Notes under the pieces: generated by a model
Told to the model about the DNA's origin: nothing
Database searches by the model: none
The model's input: only the letters and a program-made list of their open reading frames with translations
Shown here: positions 7,283 through 16,142 of the stretch, piece after piece
Position numbering within the stretch: the stretch's first letter is position 1
Layout: each line of letters starts with the position of its first letter
Made by a program: the position numbers and the translations under genes
Source of the DNA: an uncultured Acidobacteriota bacterium
GTDB lineage: Bacteria; Acidobacteriota; JAAYUB01
NCBI GenBank assembly: GCA_937925645.1
Contig: CALAMB010000483.1
Location: 1-24,893, forward strand
DNA length: 24,893 nt
Direction of reading: 5' to 3'

Positions 7283-9712
7283 ATGTCCATCGAAGATCAG
7301 ATGCGCGTCAATCCCGACGCCCTCCGCTTCCGGTTCGACGGCAGCCAGATCCCGTGGAACTCCACCCAGGAACAGCCCCCGTGCACCACCATCATCGGCC
7401 AGGAGCGGGCGCTCCGGGCCATCCGGCTGGGCCTGGAGATGAAGAGCATCGGCTACAACGTGTTCGTCACCGGCCTGTCGGGTACCGGCAAGATGACCAC
7501 CATCCAGTCGCTGCTGGCCGAGATCGACCGGTCCGGCCGGATTCCGGATGACCTGTGTTACGTCCACAACTTCCGCCATCCCGACTCCCCCCGCTGCCTG
7601 CACCTGCCGGCCGGCCATGGCAAGCTGCTGGAGAAGGAGATGAGCCGGCTGGTGGAATACTGCCTGGAGCACGTGCCGGAGATCCTCGAGAGCGACCAGT
7701 TCAAGAAAGAGCTGGACGGGCTGATGGAGCGCGCCCACGCCCGCGAGAAAGAGCTGATCCGCGGCTTTGAGAAAAAGGTCAACGAGCGCAGCTTCGCGCT
7801 GGTCCAGGTCCAGTACGGCACCATCCAGCGTCCCGAGCTGATGCCGGTCATCGACGACAAGCCGGTGGCCATGGCCCAACTGGAACAGCAGACCGACCAG
7901 GAGGAATACCCCGCCGCTGAATTCCAGCGGATCAAGGCGACCCACAAGGAACTGGCCCTGGAGATGGGCGAGATCAGCAAACAGCTCAAGGCGCTGCAGA
8001 AGGAGGTCGTCGAGGCCCAGGACGGCCTGGTCCGGGGCACCGTCCAGCCGTTCATCGAGGAGATCATCGGCGAGATCCGTGCCCGCCTGCCGTGGGAGGA
8101 AATCAAAGACTATCTGGCTGACGTCCAGGCCGACATCCTCGAACGGATCGAAATCTTCAAGGAGAAGCAGGAAGACAAATCGAACATCCTGAACTTCCTT
8201 TCCGCGCCGAAGGAATCCGGCAATCCATATCTGCCTTACATGATCAACGTGATCATCGACAACGCCGACCTCCAAGGCGCCCCCATCATCATCGAGACCG
8301 TGCCCAGCTACCGCAACATCTTCGGGACCATCGAGAAAAACGTGGAGCGGTCCGGCGCGATCCGGACGGATTTCATGCAGATCCGGGCCGGTTCGCTGCT
8401 CCGGGCCAATGGCGGCTACCTCGTCCTCAACGCGCGCGACGCCCTGATGGAGCCCGAGGTTTACAAGAACATCAAGCGGGCCCTCAAGTACAACAAGGTC
8501 TCCATCCAGAGCTTCGAACCGTATCCGCTCCTCACATCCTTCTACCTAGCGCCCGAGCCCATCGACCTCGACGTCAAGATCGTCATGATCGGAGACCGCG
8601 AGCTCTACCACCTGCTGTACCAGTTGGACGAGGACTTCCGGAAGATTTTCAAGATCCTGGCGGATTTCGACTCGGTGATGAACAACACCACCGCCAACGT
8701 CAACTGCTTCATCTCGCTGATGAGCAAAATCATCGACGAAGAGGACCTGCTCCACTTCGACCGCGATGGGATTCTGGCCGTCCTCGAGCAGTCGGTCCGC
8801 ATGGCCGGCCGGCGCACCAAGCTGACCACCCGCTTTTCCGACGTGGCCGACCTCATGCGCGAGGCCAGCCATTGGGCCACCCGGGACCACCAACCGCAGG
8901 CCAGCCGGAAGCATGTGGAAAAGGCTTACCAGGAACGCATCTTCCGCAGCAACCTCCCTGAGGAGAAATTGCAGGAGCTGATCGAGGACGGGATCATCCT
9001 GATCGACTCCGACGGCCACCGGGTCGGCCAGGTGAACGGGCTGTCCGTCTACCAGCTGGGCTACTATTCGTTCGGCAAGCCCAGCCGGATCACCGCCGAG
9101 GTGTCGGTGGGCGGCGACGGGGTGATCAACATCGAACGCGAGGTGGGCCTGTCCGGCATGACCCACGACAAGGGCGTGCTCATCATCAGCCACCTGCTCC
9201 GCTCCCGCTACACGAAGGACAAGCCGCTGAGCATGAATGCCTCCATCTGCTTCGAGCAGTCGTACGGCGGCGTCGACGGCGACAGCGCGTCCTCCACCGA
9301 GGTGTACGCCCTGCTCTCCGCCCTGAGCGGCCTGCCGCTGCGCCAGGACCTGGCGGTGACCGGTTCGGTGAACCAGAAGGGGATGATCCAGCCGGTGGGC
9401 GGCATCAACGAGAAGATCGAGGGCTTCTTCGACATCTGCGCGGCCCGCGGGCTGACCGGCACCCAGGGCGTGCTCATCCCGGTCCAGAACGTCGAGGATC
9501 TCATGCTCCGGGAACCCATCGTCAACGCGGTCCGCGAGGCGAAGTTCCATATCTTCGCCGTCGCCTCCATCGAAGAAGGTATCGAACTGCTCACCGGCGT
9601 TCCCGCCGGCGAGCCGGACGCGCAGGGCAACTGGCCGGCCGAATCGGTCAACGACCGCGTCAACCGCCGGCTCCAGGAATTCGCCGATACGCTGAAGCGC
9701 TACAAGCAGTGA
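7283..9712 (+). CDS. ATP-dependent Lon-family protease (LonB-like, AAA_32 type)
   Basis: The 809-residue cytosolic protease has an N-terminal AAA+ module with Walker A GLSGTGK (64-70). A long helical insertion (about 150-300, charged, coiled-coil-like) separates this from the rest of the ATPase (IRAGSLLRANGGYLVLNARD near 373-392). The C-terminal proteolytic domain holds a Ser/Lys dyad: Ser668 in GVDGDSASSTE and Lys711 in GGINEKIEGFF. The 43-residue spacing equals that in E. coli Lon. This architecture matches the LonB-like family of uncharacterised AAA proteases rather than classical LonA, as no LAN domain is visible. Start: ATG 7283 follows AAGGAG at 7271-7276. It appears to be the first gene of an operon with ptb and buk (30-base gap). 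Its substrates are unknown. Confidence 0.9.
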   Translation: MSIEDQMRVNPDALRFRFDGSQIPWNSTQEQPPCTTIIGQERALRAIRLGLEMKSIGYNVFVTGLSGTGKMTTIQSLLAEIDRSGRIPDDLCYVHNFRHPDSPRCLHLPAGHGKLLEKEMSRLVEYCLEHVPEILESDQFKKELDGLMERAHAREKELIRGFEKKVNERSFALVQVQYGTIQRPELMPVIDDKPVAMAQLEQQTDQEEYPAAEFQRIKATHKELALEMGEISKQLKALQKEVVEAQDGLVRGTVQPFIEEIIGEIRARLPWEEIKDYLADVQADILERIEIFKEKQEDKSNILNFLSAPKESGNPYLPYMINVIIDNADLQGAPIIIETVPSYRNIFGTIEKNVERSGAIRTDFMQIRAGSLLRANGGYLVLNARDALMEPEVYKNIKRALKYNKVSIQSFEPYPLLTSFYLAPEPIDLDVKIVMIGDRELYHLLYQLDEDFRKIFKILADFDSVMNNTTANVNCFISLMSKIIDEEDLLHFDRDGILAVLEQSVRMAGRRTKLTTRFSDVADLMREASHWATRDHQPQASRKHVEKAYQERIFRSNLPEEKLQELIEDGIILIDSDGHRVGQVNGLSVYQLGYYSFGKPSRITAEVSVGGDGVINIEREVGLSGMTHDKGVLIISHLLRSRYTKDKPLSMNASICFEQSYGGVDGDSASSTEVYALLSALSGLPLRQDLAVTGSVNQKGMIQPVGGINEKIEGFFDICAARGLTGTQGVLIPVQNVEDLMLREPIVNAVREAKFHIFAVASIEEGIELLTGVPAGEPDAQGNWPAESVNDRVNRRLQEFADTLKRYKQ

Positions 9713-9742
9713 CCCGACCGTTATCCCACCCGGAGGACATTC

Positions 9743-10639
9743 ATGATCTGCACCTTTGAACAACTCTTCGAAGCCGTCCGAAACCGGCCTCGGCGCACCC
9801 TGGCTGTCCCGTCCGCCGAAGGCGGCTCCATCGTGGCGGCCTGCGCCGAAGCTTACCGAGCGGGCATCTGCGACACGATCCTCATCGGAGATCCGGCCAA
9901 GCTGGACGCCCTGCGGCAGACCCACGCTCCGGACTGCGCCGGCCTGCGCGTCGAGGCCGAGCCCGATCCGGACCGGGCGGTGGACCGCGCCCTGGCGCTG
10001 GTCCGGGCGGGCGAAGCCAACATGCTGATGAAGGGCAAGACCGACACGCCGACGCTGCTCAAGGCGGTCCTCGACGCCGACAAGGGCCTGCGCACCGGCC
10101 GGGTGCTCAGCCACGTGGCCGTGGTGGCGATGCCCACGTACCCCCGCCTGATGCTCTGGACCGACGGCGGCATCAACATTCGCCCCACCCTGGACGTGCG
10201 GCTGGACATGATTCGCAACGCCGCGGAGTTCGCCGGCAAGCTCGGCCTGGCCGTTCCCAACGTCGCCCTGCTCTCGGCGATGGAAAAGGTCAACCCCAAG
10301 ATGGAGGAGACCCTGGATTACGAGCGGATCGTGAAGATGCATCAGGAGACACCCGTCGCGCCGGTGCTCGTCGAGGGACCGATCGCCATGGACGTGGCCC
10401 TGAGCGCCGAGTCGGCCCGCATCAAGGAGATCGACAGCCGCATCGCCGGCGCCGCCGACATCTTCGTGACCCCGGAGATCTCCGCCTGCAACATCGCCGT
10501 CAAGACGCTGATCTACCTGGCCGGCGCCCAGGCCGCCGGCCTGGTGGTGGGCGCCCGCGTGCCCATCGTGCTGCTGAGCCGCAGCGACGACGCCGGAACC
10601 AAGCTCCGCTCCATCGCCCTCGGGGCGATCTGGGGCTGA
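9743..10639 (+). CDS. ptb: Phosphate butyryltransferase-like enzyme
   Basis: This enzyme converts butyryl-CoA (or branched/other short acyl-CoA) and phosphate to acyl-phosphate and CoA in the cytoplasm. The 298-residue length is normal for Ptb, and the phosphate acetyl/butyryltransferase fold is visible. N-terminal features are LAVPSAEGGSIVAACAEA (20-37) and DTILIGDP. Next comes the block ANMLMKGKTDTPTLLKAV, then RVLSHVAVVAMPTY and TDGGINIRP. The C-terminus has ALSAESARIKEIDS and the phrase VPIVLLSRSDDAGTKLRSIA. A GGAGG at 9732-9736 supports the start. It is followed at 48 bases by the kinase gene that uses its product. Substrate chain length cannot be told from sequence; a role in isobutyrate/isovalerate metabolism is equally possible. 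Confidence 0.9.
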   Translation: MICTFEQLFEAVRNRPRRTLAVPSAEGGSIVAACAEAYRAGICDTILIGDPAKLDALRQTHAPDCAGLRVEAEPDPDRAVDRALALVRAGEANMLMKGKTDTPTLLKAVLDADKGLRTGRVLSHVAVVAMPTYPRLMLWTDGGINIRPTLDVRLDMIRNAAEFAGKLGLAVPNVALLSAMEKVNPKMEETLDYERIVKMHQETPVAPVLVEGPIAMDVALSAESARIKEIDSRIAGAADIFVTPEISACNIAVKTLIYLAGAQAAGLVVGARVPIVLLSRSDDAGTKLRSIALGAIWG

Positions 10640-10687
10640 TCCGCGGTTGCCGCGCGCACCCGAATATCCCGATCGAGAGGATCACCG

Positions 10688-11752
10688 ATGAAAATCCTGA
10701 CCATCAACCCTGGCGGCGTATCCACCAAGATCGCCCTCTACGAAGGGCGAACCATGCTCTGGACGGAGGATATCCAGCACTCCGAGGCGGAGTTGAAAGG
10801 ATTCGCCTCCGTGCTCGCCCAGTTCGATTTCCGGCTGAGCGTGGTCAAGGCCAAACTGGCGGCGAAAGGCGTCGAGCCCGGCAGGCTCGCCGCGTGCGTC
10901 GGCCGCGGCGGGCTGTTCAAGCCGTTGCGCGCCGGCACCTACCGGGTCGATGCCGCCATGCTCGACGACATCCGGCAGGGGCGCACGAAGGCCGACCACC
11001 CGTCCAACCTGGGCGCGCTGCTGGCCGAGGCGATCGCCACGCCGCTGGGGATCCCGTCATTCATCGTCGACCCCGTGTCGGTGGACGAGTTTGACGACGA
11101 GGCCCGGTTGACCGGTTTTCCCGGTCTGGAACGACGATCCCTCGTCCACGCCCTGAACGTGCGCGCCACCGCCTTTAAGGCCGCCGAAAAGCTGGGACGC
11201 CGGCTGGCCGACCTGAACCTCGTGGTCGCCCATCTCGGATCGGGCTTCAGCATCTGCCCCATCCGGGCCGGACGGATCATCGACGTGAACAACGCCAACG
11301 ACGGCGGCCCGTTCTCGCCCCAGCGCACCGGCACCCTGCCGGTGACCCAGCTGGTGGAGCTGGCTTACTCCGGCCAGTACCCCACCGCCAAGGCCCTGAA
11401 CGACGCGCTGACGAAGAAGAGCGGTTTGCTGGCCCACCTGGGCACCCACGACCTGCGCGAAGTGGAGCGCCGGATCGACGCCGGCGACGCGGCCGCCGAC
11501 CGGGTCCTGAAAGCCATGACCTACCAGATCGTGAAGGAAGTGGGCGCCATGAGCGCGGCGCTGGACGGCCGGGTGGACGCCATCCTGGTCACCGGCGGGC
11601 TGGCTCACTCCAAACGCCTGGCGGGCGAGCTGCAGCGGCGGCTGGAGTGGATCGCTCCCGTCGAGGTGTTCGCCGGTGAGAACGAGCTGGAATCGCTGGC
11701 CATGGGCGCCTGGCGCGTGCTGACCGGCCAGGAGCAGCCGTCCGCCTACTGA
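10688..11752 (+). CDS. buk: Butyrate kinase-like acyl kinase
   Basis: Butyrate kinase transfers phosphate between acyl-phosphate and ADP, giving ATP and the free acid, the second step after Ptb. The 354-residue product fits the family length and its ASKHA fold. It has an N-terminal phosphate-1 motif INPGGVSTKIALYEG (6-20), GRGGLFKPLRAGTYRVD, a phosphate-2 type strand VVAHLGSGFSI, the GGPFSPQRTGTLP block and a C-terminal adenosine-binding VTGGLAHSK. Some motifs differ from the usual butyrate kinase forms as I recall them (NPGGV for NPGST; HLGSGFS for HLGGGIS; QRTGTLP for ERSGGLP). These may reflect lineage or altered substrate preference. The start has a weak purine-rich site (GAGAGGA) a few bases upstream. 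The operon ends in a strong hairpin. Confidence 0.88.
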   Translation: MKILTINPGGVSTKIALYEGRTMLWTEDIQHSEAELKGFASVLAQFDFRLSVVKAKLAAKGVEPGRLAACVGRGGLFKPLRAGTYRVDAAMLDDIRQGRTKADHPSNLGALLAEAIATPLGIPSFIVDPVSVDEFDDEARLTGFPGLERRSLVHALNVRATAFKAAEKLGRRLADLNLVVAHLGSGFSICPIRAGRIIDVNNANDGGPFSPQRTGTLPVTQLVELAYSGQYPTAKALNDALTKKSGLLAHLGTHDLREVERRIDAGDAAADRVLKAMTYQIVKEVGAMSAALDGRVDAILVTGGLAHSKRLAGELQRRLEWIAPVEVFAGENELESLAMGAWRVLTGQEQPSAY

Positions 11753-11771
11753 AACATCAACCCGTAACAAG

Positions 11772-11807
11772 CAACCGGCCGGAGCGTCGCTCCGGCCGGT
11801 TGTGTTT
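11772..11807. terminator. Hairpin terminator between buk and dnaK, possibly bidirectional
   Basis: A perfect 14-bp stem (11772-11785 with 11789-11802) has a 3-base loop GTC. On the plus strand TGTTTCTG follows, a weak U-rich tail. On the minus strand TTGTTACGGG follows, also only weakly U-rich. It lies between the convergent stops of buk (11752) and dnaK (11845) and probably ends both transcripts. Confidence 0.75.
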
Positions 11808-11844
11808 CTGTGGACCGCATGCCCGCGGCCCTTCAGCAGGCGGA

Positions 11845-13785
11845 TCAGTTGATTTCCGAATACTCGGCGTCGACCACGTCGTCGCGGCCGTTCTTGCCGT
11901 CGGTGGGGCCGGCCTGGGGTCCGGCTGACGGGCCCGCTCCCGGATCGGCCCCGGAGCCGGGGCCGCCCGCGGGACCCGCGCCCGCCGAGGCCTGCTGGTA
12001 GAGCTGGGTGGCGATCTGCTGGGTCAGGCTGTTGAGACGATCGCGCAGCGGCTCGAGGACGCCCGCCTCCTGGCTGCCCAGCTTGTCGCGGGATTCCTTC
12101 ACCAGCTCCTGGGCCTGGCTGACCAGGGCGGCGTCGATCTTGGCGCTGTTCTCCCGGACCAGTTTGTCGAGGCTGTAGGTCAGGCTGTCCACCTGGTTGC
12201 GGAGTTCGGCCTGCTCCCGGCGGTGCTTGTCATCCGCCTCGAACGACTGGGCGTTGCGCACCATCTGTTCGATCTCGTCCTTGGCCAATCCGCTCGACGA
12301 GGTGATGGTGATTTTCTGCTCCTTGCTCGTGGCCTTGTCGCGGGCGGAGACATTGAGGATTCCGTTGGCGTCGATATCGAACGTGACCTCGATCTGCGGG
12401 ATGCCGCGGGGAGCCGGCGGGATGCCCACCAGGTGGAACTTGCCCAGACTCTTGTTGTCCGTGGCCATGGCCCGCTCACCCTGCAGGATGTGGATCTCCA
12501 CCGAATCCTGACCGTCGGCGGCGGTGGTGAAAATCTCCGACTTTCGGGTGGGGATGGTGGTGTTCCGCTCGATCAGGCGGGTGAAGACGCTGCCCAGGGT
12601 CTCGATGCCCAGCGACAGCGGGGTCACGTCGAGCAGGAGCACATCCTTGACTTCGCCGCCGAGGACGCCGCCCTGGATGGCCGCGCCCACCGCCACCACC
12701 TCGTCGGGGTTTACGCCCTTGCACGGCTCCTTGCCGAAAAACTCCTGGACCATCTGCTGCACCTTGGGGATTCGGATCGAACCGCCCACCAGAACCACCT
12801 CGTGGATGTCGGACGGCTTCATCCCGGCATCCGTCAGCGCCTGGCGGCAGGGCGCCAGGGTGCGCTCCAGGATGTCGGCGATCATCTGCTCCATCTTCGA
12901 GCGGCTCAGTTTCAGGTTGAGGTGCTTGGGGCCCGACGCGTCGGCGGTGATGAACGGCAGGTTGATATCCGTCTCCTGCATCGAGGAGAGCTCGATTTTC
13001 GCTTTCTCGGCGGCTTCCTTGAGCCGCTGCAGCGCCATCTTGTCGCTCGACAGGTCGATGCCCTGGTCGCGCTTGAACTCGGCGATGAGCCATTCCATGA
13101 TCCGCTGGTCGATGTTGTCGCCACCCAGATGCGTGTCGCCGTTGGTCGACTTGACCTCGACCACGCCCTCGCCCACTTCGAGAATGCTGATGTCGAACGT
13201 GCCGCCGCCAAAGTCGAAGACGGCGATGGTCTGGTCTTTCTTCTTGTCCAGTCCGTACGCCAGGGCGGCGGCCGTCGGCTCGTTGATGATCCGGCGGACG
13301 TTCAGTCCCGCGATCTGGCCGGCTTCCTTGGTGGCCTGGCGCTGGGAGTCGTTGAAATAAGCCGGTACCGTGATGACCGCGTCGGTCACTTTCTCGCCCA
13401 GGTAGTCTTCCGCGGCCTGGCGCAGTTTCTGCAGGATCATCGCGGAGATTTCCGGCGGCGAGTAGAGCTTGCCGCTGATATCCACGCGGGCGTCGCCGTT
13501 CTGCCCTGCCGTCACCGTGTAGGGCACCAGCTTGATCTCCTGGTTCACCTCACCGAACTTTCGGCCCATGAACCGCTTGATGGAGAAGATTGTGTTGACC
13601 GGATTGGTGATGGCCTGACGCTTGGCAATCTGCCCCACCAACCGCTCATTGTCCTTGGTAAACGCGATGACCGATGGGGTCAGGCGGCTGCCTTCGGAGT
13701 TTTGAATCACGATGGGGTTGCCACCCTCCATGATGCTGACCACCGAATTGGTCGTGCCCAGATCTATGCCGATGATTTTTCCCAT
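11845..13785 (-). CDS. dnaK: Chaperone protein DnaK (Hsp70)
   Basis: This is a full-length 646-residue Hsp70, the cytosolic ATP-dependent chaperone that works with DnaJ and GrpE. The nucleotide-binding domain starts with [17 protein letters not shown] (5-21). It contains the second signature [19 protein letters not shown] and the third [20 protein letters not shown], followed by [15 protein letters not shown]. The linker [18 protein letters not shown] is intact, as is the substrate-binding domain ([19 protein letters not shown]). The C-terminal tail is Gly/Ala/Pro-rich and ends [12 protein letters not shown]. In the third signature the more usual VGGMTRMP or VGGSTRIP is VGGSIRIP. The ATG at 13785 is preceded by AAGGAG only two bases away and a second purine-rich GAGGGAG further up. 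No dnaJ or hrcA is in the window. It is divergent from the small kinase-like gene, 223 bases apart. Confidence 0.97.
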   Translation of the reverse strand: MGKIIGIDLGTTNSVVSIMEGGNPIVIQNSEGSRLTPSVIAFTKDNERLVGQIAKRQAITNPVNTIFSIKRFMGRKFGEVNQEIKLVPYTVTAGQNGDARVDISGKLYSPPEISAMILQKLRQAAEDYLGEKVTDAVITVPAYFNDSQRQATKEAGQIAGLNVRRIINEPTAAALAYGLDKKKDQTIAVFDFGGGTFDISILEVGEGVVEVKSTNGDTHLGGDNIDQRIMEWLIAEFKRDQGIDLSSDKMALQRLKEAAEKAKIELSSMQETDINLPFITADASGPKHLNLKLSRSKMEQMIADILERTLAPCRQALTDAGMKPSDIHEVVLVGGSIRIPKVQQMVQEFFGKEPCKGVNPDEVVAVGAAIQGGVLGGEVKDVLLLDVTPLSLGIETLGSVFTRLIERNTTIPTRKSEIFTTAADGQDSVEIHILQGERAMATDNKSLGKFHLVGIPPAPRGIPQIEVTFDIDANGILNVSARDKATSKEQKITITSSSGLAKDEIEQMVRNAQSFEADDKHRREQAELRNQVDSLTYSLDKLVRENSAKIDAALVSQAQELVKESRDKLGSQEAGVLEPLRDRLNSLTQQIATQLYQQASAGAGPAGGPGSGADPGAGPSAGPQAGPTDGKNGRDDVVDAEYSEIN

Positions 13786-13802
13786 GTCTCCTTTTCTCCC
13801 TC

Positions 13803-13917
13803 GTCAAAATGTCAGGTTCCGACCTGCAAAACATCTGCCAAACTGAAGATGATCGAATTGCCATTATTTACAACAGGTTAAACATGAAACCGGGCGACTG
13901 TTTGTGGTCAAAATGTC
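13803..13917. repeat. 11-bp direct repeat upstream of dnaK
   Basis: GTCAAAATGTC occurs exactly at 13803-13813 and again at 13907-13917, 104 bases apart, in the lower-GC gap between dnaK and the divergent kinase-like gene. On the dnaK strand it reads GACATTTTGAC. The proximal copy lies just upstream of the dnaK ribosome-binding site. It could be a regulator site; no known operator is recognised and no CIRCE element is present. Confidence 0.5.
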
Positions 13918-13944
13918 TCAAGTGGAGAATTTTTCACCGCCTGC

Positions 13945-13973
13945 TTCTCATTCGACCGCACATCCTCTATAAT
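13945..13973 (+). promoter_or_regulatory. Putative promoter of the kinase-like/NtrC gene pair
   Basis: TTCTCA (13945-13950) is 17 bases from a perfect TATAAT (13968-13973). The ATG at 14009 lies 35 bases downstream. It would drive the overlapping pair 14009-16142. Confidence 0.5.
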
Positions 13974-14008
13974 TCGGATGCGTCAATCCGTGTCGGGAAG
14001 CTACTCTC

Positions 14009-14752
14009 ATGGCCGATCAACGCAATCCTGGCAACCTCGTAAACCTCCTGCAGAAGCTTCAAGCGGAGGAGACCGGCCTGATCTTTCAGCTCGTGGCGGA
14101 TCGTCTGGCCCACGACACCGGCAGCATCCTGCACGCGTTGGCCGGCACCGCCAGTCTGCTGGAGGAAAATCCGGCGGGGGACCACCGCCCGCTCGTGGCG
14201 AGCGTGCGACAGGAATGCCTGCGACTGGAGCGGACCATCGTGCGGTTGCTGGAGTTCCTGCGCGGCCGCGATGCAGCGCCGGCTCATTTTTACCCCGCCG
14301 AGGCCGTGGACTCCATCTGGCGAGCGACAAGGCATTATCTGGCCGAGCAGGGTTTGACGCTGACACTGGGCCGGCTCGGCCGGCGCACGCTCCTTGCGGG
14401 TCGGCCCGAACTGTTCATGGAGCTGATCTGGAAATTCCTGTCGGAATGTGCCGGGTGGACCGCTCCGACCTCCGGGCAAACACCGGAGGTCCGGATGAGC
14501 TGGAGCGACACCGCCGGCGGCGGCAGCCTCCGGTTTCAGATCCGCGGCGTGCGGATACCCGACGACTTCCTGGTGCTGTCCGCCAAGACGTCCCGCTGCC
14601 GCGACGTCCTGCTCCAGTCGTATCCCACCCCGTGGCTGATTGTGGCCGCCCTGATCGACCGGTTCCAGGGCCGCCTGCGCCTGGCGCGCCGGTCGCCGGA
14701 CGACTGGACCGTGACCCTGACCTTCAAAGGAGTTCCGCCGCGCGATGAGTAA
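14009..14752 (+). CDS. Histidine-kinase-like protein with degenerate ATPase domain
   Basis: The 247-residue soluble protein has no sensor or membrane domain. Residues 20-90 form a two-helix dimerisation segment with a candidate phospho-acceptor: His35 in VADRLAHDTGSILHALAG. Residues 95-245 follow the outline of a HATPase_c domain: GRPELFMELIWKFLSEC (131-147) aligns position by position with the usual GDPxxLxxVLLNLLxNA. However, both N-box Asn are replaced, by Lys142 and Glu146, and no G1 or G2 glycine motif is visible. The end (LIVAALIDRFQGRLRL...VTLTFKG) matches the last helix and strand of the fold. It is therefore probably unable to bind ATP normally. It overlaps the downstream NtrC-type gene by eight bases, which strongly suggests they work together. 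It may be a phosphotransferase (Spo0B/ChpT-like) or pseudokinase regulator. Confidence 0.75.
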   Translation: MADQRNPGNLVNLLQKLQAEETGLIFQLVADRLAHDTGSILHALAGTASLLEENPAGDHRPLVASVRQECLRLERTIVRLLEFLRGRDAAPAHFYPAEAVDSIWRATRHYLAEQGLTLTLGRLGRRTLLAGRPELFMELIWKFLSECAGWTAPTSGQTPEVRMSWSDTAGGGSLRFQIRGVRIPDDFLVLSAKTSRCRDVLLQSYPTPWLIVAALIDRFQGRLRLARRSPDDWTVTLTFKGVPPRDE

Positions 14753-16142
14753 AACGTTTTCCGTCCTGGTCGTTGACGACGACGAAGCGTCCCGCATCAT
14801 GATGGTCGAGGCCCTGCGCCGTTCCGGCTATCAGCTCCGCGGCGCCGACAGCGCCGAAGCCGCGCTCGCCCTGTTGGCGCGTGCCCCGGTGGACCTGGTG
14901 GTCACCGACGTGCGCATGGGCGGCATGAGCGGAATCGACCTGGTCAAGAAGATCGCCGAGCGTCACCCGGACATTCTCGTGATCGTCGTGACCGCCTTCG
15001 GCAACAGCGCCGTCACCATCGACGCCATCCGCGCCGGCGCGTTCGATTTCCTTTCCAAGCCGTTCCACCCCGACCGGCTGCGGCAGGTGGTCGCCAACGC
15101 CGTTGAGAAACGGCAACTCCTCCGCGAGGCGGAAACCGTGGAGCCGGTGGCCACGCTCAAAAGCCATGCCAACCAGCTCATCGGACAATCCGACCGCATG
15201 ATCGACGTGTTCAAGCTGATCGGCCGCGTGGCCAACACCGAAAGCACCGTGCTGATCTGCGGCGAGAGCGGCACCGGCAAGGAGCTCGTCGCCCGGGCCA
15301 TCCACGAAAACTCCTTTCGCCGGGAAAAACCGTTCCTGGCCGTCAATTGCGGCGCGCTGCCGGAACCGCTGCTGGAGAGCGAGCTGTTCGGCTACGAGCG
15401 CGGCGCGTTCACCGGGGCCGAGAAAACGCACGTCGGCATCTTCGAGGCGGTCAACGGGGGCACCTGCCTGCTGGACGAGATCGGCGAGATGCCCCTGGCC
15501 GTCCAGCCCAAGCTGCTGCGCGTCCTGCAGGACGGGGAGATCCGGCGCGTGGGCTCCACCCGCGAAATCCGGGTGGATGTCCGGATCCTGGCCGCCACCA
15601 ACCGTCAACTGGACGCGCTGGTGGCCAAGGGCCAGTTCCGTGAGGACCTGTTCTACCGGCTGAACGTCGTCCGGTTCGAGCTGCCGCCCCTGCGGGATCG
15701 GAGCGGCGACATCCCGCTGCTGACGGAACATTTCCTGACCCGGTACATGGCCCGCAACCGCCGCAAGGGACTCTCGTTCAGCCATGACGCGCGGCAGGCG
15801 CTGAGCACCTACCACTGGCCCGGAAACGTGCGGGAGCTGGAGAACGTCGTCGAATCGGCCGCGACGCTTTCGCCCACTGGCGTCATCGGGCCGGACAGCC
15901 TGCCGCTGAAGGTCCGGACGGCCGGATTCGAGGATACCTTCATCGATAAGCAGGTCCCGGCCGCCGCATCCGGCCAGATCATCCCGCTGGCCGAAGTGGA
16001 GCGGCTGTACATCCTCCGCGTGCTCCACCAGGTCAACGGCAACAAATCCAAGGCGGCGAGGCTGCTGGGACTCGACCGGAAGACGCTCCGGCTCAAACTG
16101 AAGCAGTATGGCTACGACGCCCGCGAGGACGAAAAGGCGTAG
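14745..16142 (+). CDS. NtrC-family sigma-54-dependent response regulator
   Basis: This is a complete 465-residue enhancer-binding protein. The receiver domain (1-125) has the acidic pocket DDD (11-13), the phospho-acceptor Asp55 in VVTDVRMGG, Thr83 and Lys105, so it looks phosphorylatable. The AAA+ domain (about 145-375) has Walker A GESGTGKE (173-180), the sigma-54 contact loop GAFTGA (220-225), Walker B CLLDEIGE (241-248) and the arginine-finger region FREDLFYRLNVVRFELPPLR. The C-terminal Fis-type helix-turn-helix (about 428-455, GNKSKAARLLGLDRKTLRLK) binds enhancer DNA. It is translationally coupled to the preceding kinase-like gene. Target promoters are unknown; I see no clear -24/-12 element (TGGCAC-N5-TTGC) in this window. 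The stop lies in the 3' end of the convergent ADP-ribosylglycohydrolase gene. Confidence 0.95.
   Translation: MSKTFSVLVVDDDEASRIMMVEALRRSGYQLRGADSAEAALALLARAPVDLVVTDVRMGGMSGIDLVKKIAERHPDILVIVVTAFGNSAVTIDAIRAGAFDFLSKPFHPDRLRQVVANAVEKRQLLREAETVEPVATLKSHANQLIGQSDRMIDVFKLIGRVANTESTVLICGESGTGKELVARAIHENSFRREKPFLAVNCGALPEPLLESELFGYERGAFTGAEKTHVGIFEAVNGGTCLLDEIGEMPLAVQPKLLRVLQDGEIRRVGSTREIRVDVRILAATNRQLDALVAKGQFREDLFYRLNVVRFELPPLRDRSGDIPLLTEHFLTRYMARNRRKGLSFSHDARQALSTYHWPGNVRELENVVESAATLSPTGVIGPDSLPLKVRTAGFEDTFIDKQVPAAASGQIIPLAEVERLYILRVLHQVNGNKSKAARLLGLDRKTLRLKLKQYGYDAREDEKA

Noticed and set aside
8546..10342. Long minus-strand open frame opposite the Lon-family gene and ptb
   Set aside because: It crosses the boundary of two clear plus-strand genes, has no recognisable motif and has shadow-like His/Val/Asp-rich composition.
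12223..13881. Long plus-strand open frame opposite dnaK
   Set aside because: It is antisense to an unmistakable full-length DnaK, its translation is Arg/His/Asp-rich with no family motif, and high GC lowers stop frequency in shadow frames.
13786..14008. CIRCE (HrcA) operator upstream of dnaK
   Set aside because: I looked for TTAGCACTC-N9-GAGTGCTAA in this gap and in the grpE leader and found neither half.
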